Shown here one piece after another: positions 9,627-17,706 of a stretch of 64,000 nt of DNA. A program made the translations under genes and the position numbers. How positions within the stretch are numbered: the stretch's first letter is position 1; each line of letters begins with the position of its first letter. Source of the stretch: Paracoccus alkenifer (lineage in GTDB: Bacteria > Pseudomonadota > Alphaproteobacteria > Rhodobacterales > Rhodobacteraceae); NCBI RefSeq assembly GCF_900108405.1, contig NZ_FNXG01000004.1:248001-312000 (forward strand). The letters are read 5' to 3'. The notes under the pieces are model-generated. The model was not told where the DNA came from and searched no databases. It saw only the letters and a program-made list of their open reading frames with translations.

Positions 9627-10331
9627 ATGCGCCTTTGCCTGTTTTCCCTGACCGCGGCGCTGGCGCTGGCCGGCTGTTCCAACCCCGAGGCAACCGGCCG
9701 CTATCTGATCGACCCCGCAACGCCCCCGGTGCGGGTCGCCAACAATCTGGGCACGGCAGAGCTGCGCGACGTGTCGCTGCCGGAATACGCGGCCTCGGGC
9801 GAAATCGCGTGGCAGACCGCCGACGGGGCCGTGCGCTCGAACACGAAAACCCTGTGGGCCGACAAGCCGGAACGCGGCTTTACCCTGACGCTGGCCCGCG
9901 CCATTTCGGACATGAGCGGGGCCACGGTGATCGCCGAGCCATGGCCGTTGGCCGAGCCGCCCCGCCGCCGCGTCGAGGTGCGGGTGGAAAAGGCACTGGC
10001 CCAGATGGACGGCACCTATCGGCTGAGCGGGCGCTATTACGTCGCGCAGGACAGCGCGGGCGGCGCCAACCACGCCCGCAGCTTCGACATCGCGGTGCCG
10101 ATCCCGCAGGCCACCCCCGGCGGGGGCGGGCGCAAGCCTCCGGCCCCGCCCGCCGCCATCGCCGCCGCGCAGAACGCCGCCATCGCCCAGCTGGCCGCGC
10201 AGATCGCGACGCTGGGCGGCCCCGGCGCGGTGATCCGCACCAGCACCCCCCGCCTTGATCCGCTGTTCACAATCGAGCCGCTGCCGCCCCTTGAGCCATT
10301 GCCCGAAATCAGCCTGCTGCCCGCCGGCTGA
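9627..10331 (+). CDS. pqiC: PqiC-like outer-membrane lipoprotein (ABC-type transport auxiliary lipoprotein)
   Basis: 234-residue lipoprotein. MRLCLFSLTAALALAGCSNP contains a lipobox LAGC with the acylated Cys at position 17. The body (RYLIDPATPPVRVANNLGTA, VEVRVEKALAQMDGTYRLSG) is the PqiC/YmbA fold that rings the distal end of PqiB at the outer membrane. The C-terminal third is Ala/Pro-rich and less conserved. It is the last gene of the pqi operon. No clear terminator is visible in the 127 bp before purU. Confidence 0.85.
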   Translation: MRLCLFSLTAALALAGCSNPEATGRYLIDPATPPVRVANNLGTAELRDVSLPEYAASGEIAWQTADGAVRSNTKTLWADKPERGFTLTLARAISDMSGATVIAEPWPLAEPPRRRVEVRVEKALAQMDGTYRLSGRYYVAQDSAGGANHARSFDIAVPIPQATPGGGGRKPPAPPAAIAAAQNAAIAQLAAQIATLGGPGAVIRTSTPRLDPLFTIEPLPPLEPLPEISLLPAG

Positions 10332-10458
10332 CAGCCGGGCCATCCCGCCCCCCTGACAATCCCGCGCCGGTCTGGCATGTGTCGGCCCACGCCCCGACCC
10401 CGGCCTTGGCCTTGACCCCGGTCCCGGGCCGCATCCGCACTGCCCACAGGAATCCTTG

Positions 10459-11343
10459 ATGTCACGCTTTGCCCTTCGCGTTTCTTGCCCCTCGACCCGC
10501 GGCATCGTCGCCGCCATCTCGGGTTTTCTGGCCGATCAGGGCTGCAACATCACCGACAGCGCCCAGTTCGACGACATCGACACCGGCCGTTTCTTCATGC
10601 GCGTCAGCTTTCAAAGCGAAAAGGGCCGCACGCTGGACGAATTGCAGCAAGGTTTTGCCCCCATCGCCGCCCCCTTCGGGATGGAGACCGAGTTCTTTGA
10701 CGAAACCCGCAAGCGCCGGGTGGTGCTGATGGTGTCGCGCTTTGGGCATTGTCTGAACGACCTGCTGTATCGCTGGCGCATCGGCGGGCTGCCCATCGAC
10801 ATCGTGGCCGTGATCTCGAACCACATGGACTATCAAAAGCTGGTGGTGAACCACGACATCCCGTTCCACTGCATCAAGGTCACGAAACAGAACAAGCCGC
10901 AGGCCGAGGCGCAGCTGATGGCCGTGGTCGAGGATTCCGGGGCCGAGCTGGTGGTGCTGGCGCGCTATATGCAGGTGCTGTCGGATGATCTGTGCCGCAA
11001 GATGTCGGGGCGGATCATCAACATCCACCACTCCTTCCTGCCCAGCTTCAAGGGCGCCAACCCCTATAAGCAGGCGTTCGAGCGGGGGGTGAAACTGATC
11101 GGCGCGACCAGCCATTACGTCACCGCCGATCTGGACGAAGGCCCGATCATCGAACAGGACATCGTGCGGGTGACCCACGCGCAATCGCCCGAGGATTACG
11201 TCAGCCTTGGCCGCGACGTGGAAGCCTCGGTGCTGGCGCGGGCGGTCCATGCGCATGTGAACGGGCGGGTGTTCCTGAACGGCAACAAGACGGTGGTGTT
11301 CCCGGCGTCGCCCGGCAGCTACGCCTCGGAACGGATGGGCTGA
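10459..11343 (+). CDS. purU: Formyltetrahydrofolate deformylase
   Basis: 294-residue enzyme hydrolysing 10-formyltetrahydrofolate to formate and tetrahydrofolate, balancing the one-carbon pool. The N-terminal ACT domain (about 1-85: STRGIVAAISGFLADQGCNI) is followed by a formyltransferase-fold catalytic domain (about 90-290) with VAVISNHMDYQKLV, the NIHHSFLPSFKGANPYKQAF core (catalytic Asn-His) and HYVTADLDEGPIIEQD (catalytic Asp). Length and order match PurU. An in-frame TTG lies three bases upstream of the chosen ATG. Confidence 0.95.
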   Translation: MSRFALRVSCPSTRGIVAAISGFLADQGCNITDSAQFDDIDTGRFFMRVSFQSEKGRTLDELQQGFAPIAAPFGMETEFFDETRKRRVVLMVSRFGHCLNDLLYRWRIGGLPIDIVAVISNHMDYQKLVVNHDIPFHCIKVTKQNKPQAEAQLMAVVEDSGAELVVLARYMQVLSDDLCRKMSGRIINIHHSFLPSFKGANPYKQAFERGVKLIGATSHYVTADLDEGPIIEQDIVRVTHAQSPEDYVSLGRDVEASVLARAVHAHVNGRVFLNGNKTVVFPASPGSYASERMG

Positions 11344-11361
11344 GGCCGGAAAGGGGCGGGC

Positions 11362-12876
11362 ATGGACGATCAGGCGGATGTGATCAGGTTCCTGTCCGAT
11401 CCGGCCACCCATGGCGGCGCCCCCGTCGAGGTGATCGAGACCCATATCTCGCGCATCTTCCTGTCCGGCGACCGCGCCTGGAAGATGAAGCGGGCGGTGC
11501 GCCTGCCCTATGCGGATTTTTCGACGCCCGCGCTGCGGCTGGCGGCGTGTCAGACCGAGCTGACGCTGAACCGCCGCACCGCGCCAGCGCTGTATCTGCG
11601 GGTGCGGCGGCTGACGCGGGACGCGGGCGGCATCGCCTTTGACGGCGCGGGCGAACTGGTCGATGCGGTGGTGGAAATGGCCCGTTTCGATCAGGATTGC
11701 CTGTTCGACTGCATGGCCGCGGCGGGAAAGCTGACACCCCCGCTGATCGAGGCGCTTGCCCGCAACATCGCCGATTTCCACGCCGCGGCGCAGGTTTTGC
11801 ACATCGGCGGCGCCGACAACATGGCCTGGGTGCTGGGCATCAACGAATCCGGTTTCGCCGGCGCCTCGGTGTTTTCCCCCGCCGAACAGGCCGGGCTGAA
11901 CGCCGGTTTTCGCACAGCCCTTGCCCGCCACGCCCCGGCGCTGGACCGGCGCGCCGAGGCCGGGATGGTGCGGCGCTGCCATGGCGACCTGCATCTGCGC
12001 AACATCTGCCTGATCAACGGTCGCCCGCTGCTGTTCGACTGCATCGAGTTCAACGAACAGCTGGCCGGCATCGACGTCGCCTATGACCTTGCTTTTCTGC
12101 TGATGGACCTGTGGCACCGCGGGTTGGCAGGGCTGGCGAACCTTGCCGCCAACCGCTGGTGCGACGCGACCGGCGACGAGGACGCTTTCGCGCTGCTGCC
12201 GTTCTTCATGGCGGTGCGGGCGGCGGTGCGGGCGCATGTCATCGCCACACAGGCCGATACCGCGGGCGCGGGCCGCAACGGGCTGGCGGCCGAGGCACGG
12301 GGGTATTTCGACCTCGCGCAGACGCTGCTGGCGCAAGCACCTGCGCGGCTGGTGGCGCTGGGGGGGCTTAGCGGATCGGGCAAGACCACGGTGGCCGAGG
12401 CGCTGGCCCCGCATCTTTCCCCTCCGCCCGGCGCGCGGCTGCTGGAAAGCGACCGGTTGCGCAAGGCAATGCACGGGGTCGCCGCCGAAACACCGCTGCC
12501 CGCCGCCGCCTATGCGCCCGAGGTTTCGGCGCAGGTCTATGCGCAGATGGCCGGGCGCTGCACCGCCACGCTGGCGCAGGGCGCGCCGGTGGTCGCCAAT
12601 GCGGTGCACGACCGCGAACCCGACCGCGCGGCGATCGAACAGGCGGCGCGGCAGGCCGGCGCGGGGTTCCTGGGCGTCTGGCTGGATGCCGACCCGGCGC
12701 TGCTGCGCCAGCGGGTGGCGGCGCGGCGGGGCGGGGCCTCGGACGCGACGCTGGCGGTGCTGGAATCGCAGTTGCAGCGCACGGCCGAAATCACCGGCTG
12801 GCACCGTATCGACGCGGGCCGGCCCACGGCGCAGATCGTGCAGCGGATCCTTGCCCTGCCCGACGACAGACGTTGA
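11362..12876 (+). CDS. Fused aminoglycoside-phosphotransferase-like and P-loop kinase protein
   Basis: 504-residue two-domain protein. Residues about 20-310 are a protein-kinase-like/APH fold with the phosphotransfer motif CHGDLHLRNICLI and the following LFDCIEF (DFG equivalent). Residues about 328-500 are an AAA_33/zeta-toxin-like nucleotide kinase domain with Walker A GGLSGSGKTT and downstream LESDRLRKAMHG. Proteins of this architecture are common in proteobacteria, but no substrate has been assigned that I know of. It follows purU by 18 bp and may be cotranscribed; nothing in the context indicates an antibiotic-resistance role. Confidence 0.8.
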   Translation: MDDQADVIRFLSDPATHGGAPVEVIETHISRIFLSGDRAWKMKRAVRLPYADFSTPALRLAACQTELTLNRRTAPALYLRVRRLTRDAGGIAFDGAGELVDAVVEMARFDQDCLFDCMAAAGKLTPPLIEALARNIADFHAAAQVLHIGGADNMAWVLGINESGFAGASVFSPAEQAGLNAGFRTALARHAPALDRRAEAGMVRRCHGDLHLRNICLINGRPLLFDCIEFNEQLAGIDVAYDLAFLLMDLWHRGLAGLANLAANRWCDATGDEDAFALLPFFMAVRAAVRAHVIATQADTAGAGRNGLAAEARGYFDLAQTLLAQAPARLVALGGLSGSGKTTVAEALAPHLSPPPGARLLESDRLRKAMHGVAAETPLPAAAYAPEVSAQVYAQMAGRCTATLAQGAPVVANAVHDREPDRAAIEQAARQAGAGFLGVWLDADPALLRQRVAARRGGASDATLAVLESQLQRTAEITGWHRIDAGRPTAQIVQRILALPDDRR

Positions 12877-12930
12877 CCCGCGCCCTCCCCCAGACATATC
12901 GTGATGTTTGAATGTAAACGGAGGGGTCCA

Positions 12931-13893
12931 ATGTTCCGCATCATCCAGCGCCTTGTGCCGGTGGCCGCGCTTGCCGTCGCAGCCAGCGCCGCAGTTGCAT
13001 CCGAGGACATCCCGGACAAATACCCGCAATCGCCGCTTTACGACAAACCCGTGCAGGTGACGGACCGGGTGTGGTCCGCCATCGGCGCCACCGCCCCGCC
13101 CACCTATGAAAACCAGGGCCACAACAACAACCTGTCCTTTATCGTCACCGACGACGGCGTGGTGGTGATCAACGGCGCGGCCTCGACCGCGCTTGCCCGG
13201 GCACTGCATGACGAAATCAGGGCGATCACCGACCAGCCGGTCAAGCTGGTCATCAACGAAAACGGCCAGGGCCACGCCATGCTGGGCAACGGCTACTGGC
13301 GCGAGCAGGGCGTCAAGATCGTCGCGCACGAGGACGCTGCGGCCGAGTTCGCCGACAGCGCCCCGCAGGCGCTGGAATCGTTGCAGAATTACGCCCGCGA
13401 GGGCGCCGAGGGCACAGTGATCGTGGCCCCGGACGAGACCTTCACCGACCGCTACGACGCCAGCATGGGCGGCGTCACCATCGAGGTGCTGCATCTTGGC
13501 CCCGCCCACAGCCCCGGCGACACGCAGGTCTGGCTGCCCGACGACAAGACCCTGATCGCCGGCGACATCGCCTTTCACGAACGGATGCTGCCGCTGTTCA
13601 ACGACACCTGCACCAGCTGCTGGATCGAGACCTGGGACAATGCGCTGGTGCCGCTGGGTGCCGAAATCGTGATTCCCGGCCACGGCCACCCCACCGACAT
13701 GGAAACCGTGCAGCTCTATACCCGCGACTATCTGCTGGACCTGCGCGAAAAGATCGGCGCCCATATCGAGGACGGCGGCGATCTGGCCGGTGCCTATTAC
13801 GTCGACCAATCGCGCTGGCAGGATCTGGACACCTTTGACGAACTGGCGACCAAGAACGCAGGGCTGGTCTTTGCCGAGATGGAGTTCGAGTGA
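12931..13893 (+). CDS. Secreted metallo-beta-lactamase-fold protein with degenerate metal motif
   Basis: 320-residue exported protein. The signal peptide MFRIIQRLVPVAALAVAASA ends near AVA-SE. The body has the MBL fold typical of quinoprotein-relay/SoxH-type hydrolases (NLSFIVTDDGVVVING, HLGPAHSPGDTQVWLPDD, TLIAGDIAFHE, IPGHGHPTD), with downstream ligand-type residues His193, Asp212 and His251/253 present. The canonical HxHxDH motif, however, reads NENGQGHA at 109-116, so all four ligand positions are changed. It may therefore bind one metal, another metal, or be non-catalytic. The ATG at 12931 was chosen for its GGAGGG ribosome-binding site and clean signal peptide. It lies 121 bp upstream of the ABC transporter operon. 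Confidence 0.75.
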   Translation: MFRIIQRLVPVAALAVAASAAVASEDIPDKYPQSPLYDKPVQVTDRVWSAIGATAPPTYENQGHNNNLSFIVTDDGVVVINGAASTALARALHDEIRAITDQPVKLVINENGQGHAMLGNGYWREQGVKIVAHEDAAAEFADSAPQALESLQNYAREGAEGTVIVAPDETFTDRYDASMGGVTIEVLHLGPAHSPGDTQVWLPDDKTLIAGDIAFHERMLPLFNDTCTSCWIETWDNALVPLGAEIVIPGHGHPTDMETVQLYTRDYLLDLREKIGAHIEDGGDLAGAYYVDQSRWQDLDTFDELATKNAGLVFAEMEFE

Positions 13894-14014
13894 TCCACCC
13901 CCGTTTCTGACGCCTCGTCACCCGGCCACGGGGCGGCGGGGCGCAAAACGGCAGTTGCAGAACCGCGTCTCTCGGGCCACCTTGGCAGGCAATATGCAGC
14001 GGAGGTGCAAGCTC

Positions 14015-15595
14015 ATGCAATATCGTCACAAACTTCTGACAGCGGCGTTGCTGTCGGCCACGTTCCTTGGGGGTGCCGCCAGCGCCGAAACCCTGCGCTG
14101 GGCCAAGGCCGCCGATGCGACCACGCTGGACCCGCATTCGCAGAATCTGGGAACCAACCACAATTTCCTGCACCACATCTACGAAACGCTGGTCGAACGC
14201 GAGGTGGACGGCACGCTGACCCCGCGGCTGGCCACCGAGTGGTCGATCAAGGACGGCGAGCCCAACGTCTGGGTGTTCAAGCTGCGCGAGGGCGTGACCT
14301 TTCACGACGGCGCGCCGTTCACCGCCGACGATGTGGTGTTTTCCATCGACCGGGCGCGCTCGGCCACCTCGAACATGCGCCAGCTGCACGCGGGCGTGGA
14401 CCACATCGTCGCGGTGGACGACCACACGGTCGAGGTCCACATGATCGGGCCGAACCCGCTTTACCCCGACAACCTGACCAACACCTTCATCATGGACCGC
14501 GAATGGTCCGAGGCCAACAACGTGGTCGAGGTGCAGGACTATGCCGCCGGCGAGGACAACCACGCCGTGCGCAACACCAACGGCACCGGCCCCTATACGC
14601 TGACCCAGCGCGAGGTGGACGTGCGCTCGGTCCTGACCTGGTTCGACAAGCACTGGGCCGACCAGCCGCAGGTGACCGAGATCATCTATATCCCGATCAC
14701 CGAAAACGCGACCCGCGTCGCCGCGCTGCTGTCGGGCGAGGTCGATTTCGTGCAGGACGTGCCGGTGCAGGACATCGAGCGGCTGGAATCCAGCGACGGC
14801 ATCACCGTCACCAAGGGCCCGGAAAACCGCATCATCTATCTGGGCTATCGCTTTGGCGAAGAGCCGCTGAAGACCTCGAACATCACCGATTCGAACCCGA
14901 TCGACAATCCGCTGGTGCGCGAGGCGATGCATCTGGCCATCGACCGCGACGCGATCAGGCAGGTGGTGATGCGGGGCAATTCATTGCCGACCGGGGTGGC
15001 GATGCCGCCCTTCGTCAACGGCTGGACCGAGGAACTGGACGCCTATTCCGCCCCCGATCTGGACCGCGCCCGCGCGCTGCTGGCCGAGGCGGGCTATCCC
15101 GACGGCTTCACCATCACGCTGGACACCCCCAACAACCGCTATGTGAACGACGAGGCGATCTCGCAATCCGTGGTGGGGATGCTGGCACGGATCGGGATCC
15201 GGGTGACGCTGGCCTCGCGCCCCATTGCGCAGCACTCGCCGCAGGTCACCAACAACCTGACGGATTTCTACCTGATGGGCTGGGGCGTGCCGACATTCGA
15301 TTCGGCCTATATCTTCAACGACCTGGTCCATACCAAACAGGGCAATTTCGGCGCCTATAACGGCGGGCTGTATTCCAACCCGGAACTGGACCCCAAGATC
15401 GAGTCGCTGGAAACCGAGATCGACATCGACAAGCGCAACGCCACCATCGCCGAGATCTGGGACGTGGTGCAGCAGGACCGGGTGCTGCTGCCGCTGCACA
15501 ACCAGGTGCTGGCCTATGCGACGCGCAAAGGCGTCAACATCGAGGTCCACCCGGAAAACCAGCCGCTGATGATGAGCGTCACCTTCGATCAGTGA
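14015..15595 (+). CDS. Peptide/opine-type ABC transporter substrate-binding protein
   Basis: 526-residue family-5 (DppA/OppA) extracellular binding protein. A signal peptide begins MQYRHKLLTAALLSATFLGG and is cut near ASA-ET. The family-5 motif follows: LATEWSIKDG...FKLREGVTFHDGAPFTADDV, with later APDLDRARALLAEAGYPDGF. The start at 14015 is fixed by a GGAGGTG ribosome-binding site at 14001-14007. It opens an operon with two permeases and a fused ATPase; a perfect hairpin lies just after its stop. Ligand: di/oligopeptide or a similar small solute; it cannot be told from sequence alone. Confidence 0.9.
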   Translation: MQYRHKLLTAALLSATFLGGAASAETLRWAKAADATTLDPHSQNLGTNHNFLHHIYETLVEREVDGTLTPRLATEWSIKDGEPNVWVFKLREGVTFHDGAPFTADDVVFSIDRARSATSNMRQLHAGVDHIVAVDDHTVEVHMIGPNPLYPDNLTNTFIMDREWSEANNVVEVQDYAAGEDNHAVRNTNGTGPYTLTQREVDVRSVLTWFDKHWADQPQVTEIIYIPITENATRVAALLSGEVDFVQDVPVQDIERLESSDGITVTKGPENRIIYLGYRFGEEPLKTSNITDSNPIDNPLVREAMHLAIDRDAIRQVVMRGNSLPTGVAMPPFVNGWTEELDAYSAPDLDRARALLAEAGYPDGFTITLDTPNNRYVNDEAISQSVVGMLARIGIRVTLASRPIAQHSPQVTNNLTDFYLMGWGVPTFDSAYIFNDLVHTKQGNFGAYNGGLYSNPELDPKIESLETEIDIDKRNATIAEIWDVVQQDRVLLPLHNQVLAYATRKGVNIEVHPENQPLMMSVTFDQ

Positions 15596-15601
15596 CGCAG
15601 G

Positions 15602-15630
15602 ACGGCCCGCTCCTGTGTGGGGCGGGCCGT
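15602..15630 (+). promoter_or_regulatory. Intergenic hairpin after binding-protein gene
   Basis: Perfect 9-bp stem, ACGGCCCGC at 15602-15610 pairing with GCGGGCCGT at 15622-15630, with an 11-base loop, followed by TTT only. It lies between the binding-protein stop and the first permease in a 163-bp gap. It is best read as a 3' mRNA stabiliser or partial terminator giving more binding protein than permease. Confidence 0.6.
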
Positions 15631-15758
15631 TTCCCGATCTGGAACCTTGCGTCACACTTGCGCAGGCACAAGGTCGCTGCCAGATGGCCCGATCCGCAAC
15701 CACCAGCATTCCGGCCCCGCCGATCCCTTGTCAGAAATGACCAGCAGGAACCCGACCC

Positions 15759-16736
15759 ATGCTCATCTTCATCCTGCGGCGCCTTTTCCAGTCCGTCATC
15801 GTGATGCTGGTAGTGGCGTTGATCGCGTTCCTGATCTTTCGCTATGTCGGCGACCCCATCGTTTCCATGGCCGGCGTCGACACAAGGCTTGAGGATCAGG
15901 AACTGATGCGCCAGCGGCTGGGGCTGAACGATCCGTTCTATGTCCAGTTCTGGAATTTCCTGACCAACGCGCTGCAGGGGAATTTCGGAATCTCGTATCG
16001 GCTGCAGCAGCCGGCGATGCGGCTGATCCTTGACCGGCTGCCGGCCACGATCGAGCTGGCGGTGGTGTCCGCCACGCTGGCGCTGGTGCTAGGGGTGCTG
16101 ATGGGCATCTTTACCGCACTGCGGGCGCGGTCGTTCCTGTCGGGCGTCATCATGACGCTGTCGTTGGTGGGGGTGTCGCTGCCGACCTTTCTGATCGGCA
16201 TCGGGCTGATCTACATCTTTGCGGTGGAATTGCAGTGGCTGCCCTCGAACGGGCGCGGCGTCACGGTGCAGCTGGGCTGGTGGCGCACCGGGTTCCTGAC
16301 CGAAAGCGGGCTGCGCTCGCTGATCCTGCCGGCGATCACCCTGTCGCTGTTCCAGATGACGCTGATCATGCGGCTGGTCCGGGCCGAGATGATGGAGGTG
16401 CTGCGCAGCGACTATATCCGCTTTGCCCGCGCCCGCGGCCTGCCCGACCGGGTGATCAATTTCCGCCACGCGCTGAAAAACACGCTGGTCCCGGTCATCA
16501 CCATCACCGGGTTGCAGCTTGGCTCGGTCATCGCCTTTGCCATCGTGACGGAAACCGTGTTCCAGTGGCCGGGGGTGGGGTCGCTGTTCATCACCTCGGT
16601 GCAGGCGGTCGATGTGCCGGTGATGGCGACCTATCTGATGATGGTCGGGCTGGTCTTTGTCACCATCAACCTGGTGGTAGATATCCTTTACTATCTGGTC
16701 GACCCGCGACTGCGGGTGCAGGGCAAGGGGCGCTGA
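15759..16736 (+). CDS. ABC transporter permease, DppB/OppB type
   Basis: 325-residue inner-membrane permease. MLIFILRRLFQSVIVMLVVA is the typical DppB first helix; six transmembrane segments are evident. The EAA loop that contacts the ATPase reads DYIRFARARGLPDRVINFRH at about residues 217-236. The N-terminal GLNDPFYVQFWNFLTNALQG...GNFGISYR stretch is a DppB hallmark. The stop is separated from the second permease start by one base (TGA-A-ATG). Confidence 0.93.
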   Translation: MLIFILRRLFQSVIVMLVVALIAFLIFRYVGDPIVSMAGVDTRLEDQELMRQRLGLNDPFYVQFWNFLTNALQGNFGISYRLQQPAMRLILDRLPATIELAVVSATLALVLGVLMGIFTALRARSFLSGVIMTLSLVGVSLPTFLIGIGLIYIFAVELQWLPSNGRGVTVQLGWWRTGFLTESGLRSLILPAITLSLFQMTLIMRLVRAEMMEVLRSDYIRFARARGLPDRVINFRHALKNTLVPVITITGLQLGSVIAFAIVTETVFQWPGVGSLFITSVQAVDVPVMATYLMMVGLVFVTINLVVDILYYLVDPRLRVQGKGR

Positions 16737-16737
16737 A

Positions 16738-17706
16738 ATGACCGATCCGACCATCCCCCCCGAAACCGCCACCCCCGAGACTTCTGCCCCGCGCGGGTTC
16801 TGGCAACGGCTGTTCGACAGCGACATCTGGTTTTCATGGTCACGTTCACCCGTGACCATCATCGCGACTCTGGTGGCGCTGGCGCTGATCCTGGGCGCGG
16901 CGCTCGCGCCGTGGATCGCGCCGCACACACCTTTCAACCCCGCCACGGTCGAGCTGATGGACGGGTTCACCCCGCCGGGGGCGCAGGCGCTGTCGGGCAC
17001 CAGCTATCTGCTGGGCACCGACGATCAGGGCCGCGACATGCTGTCCACGATCATGTATGGCTCTCGCGTGTCGCTGTTCGTGGGGTTTGCGGCCACGCTG
17101 TTCGCGATGACGCTGGGCATCGCGCTGGGGCTGACCGCGGGCTATCGCGGCGGCTTTGCCGACACGCTGATCATGCGCATCGCCGATGTGCAGCTGTCGT
17201 TTCCGGCCATCCTGATCGCGCTGCTGATCTTTGGGGTGGCGCAGGGGCTGATCCCGGCCAGCCAGCAGGAACAGACCGCGGTCTGGGTGCTGATCCTGGC
17301 CATCGGCCTGTCCAACTGGGCGCAATTCGCCCGCACCGTGCGCGGCACCACCATGGTCGAGCGGCAAAAGGATTACGTTTCCGCCGCCCGGCTGCTCGGG
17401 CGCAACCCGCTGGCCATCGTCACCCGCCATGTGCTGCCCAACGTGCTGGGGCCGGTGCTGGTGATCGCGACCATCAGCCTCGCGCTTGCCATCATCGAAG
17501 AGGCCACCCTGTCCTATCTGGGCGTCGGCGTGCCGCCCACCCAGCCCAGCCTTGGCACGCTGATCCGGATCGGCCAGCGGTTCCTGTTCTCGGGCGAGTG
17601 GTGGATCCTTGCCTTTCCCGCCGTCACGCTGATCCTGCTGGCGCTGTCGGTCAACCTGCTGGGCGACTGGTTGCGCGACGCCCTGAACCCGAGGCTGCGC
17701 AAATGA
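16738..17706 (+). CDS. ABC transporter permease, DppC/OppC type
   Basis: 322-residue permease with the DppC layout: a variable cytoplasmic N-terminus, a first helix near 40-60 (IIATLVALALILGAALAPWI), the periplasmic LLGTDDQGRDMLSTIMYGSR signature at about 93-112, and an EAA loop YVSAARLLGRNPLAIVTRHV. Six transmembrane segments. It overlaps the ATPase gene by ATGA at 17703-17706, indicating coupled translation of the membrane and ATPase parts. Confidence 0.93.
   Translation: MTDPTIPPETATPETSAPRGFWQRLFDSDIWFSWSRSPVTIIATLVALALILGAALAPWIAPHTPFNPATVELMDGFTPPGAQALSGTSYLLGTDDQGRDMLSTIMYGSRVSLFVGFAATLFAMTLGIALGLTAGYRGGFADTLIMRIADVQLSFPAILIALLIFGVAQGLIPASQQEQTAVWVLILAIGLSNWAQFARTVRGTTMVERQKDYVSAARLLGRNPLAIVTRHVLPNVLGPVLVIATISLALAIIEEATLSYLGVGVPPTQPSLGTLIRIGQRFLFSGEWWILAFPAVTLILLALSVNLLGDWLRDALNPRLRK

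Noticed and set aside
11362..12876. Aminoglycoside resistance gene
   Set aside because: The APH-like domain is fused to a P-loop kinase as in widespread housekeeping proteins, and there is no mobile element or resistance context.
10462..13809. A 1115-codon open frame on the minus strand opposite purU, the kinase and the MBL gene
   Set aside because: It spans three recognisable genes and their intergenic spaces on the other strand, and the composition is His/Arg/Gly-rich without any family signature.
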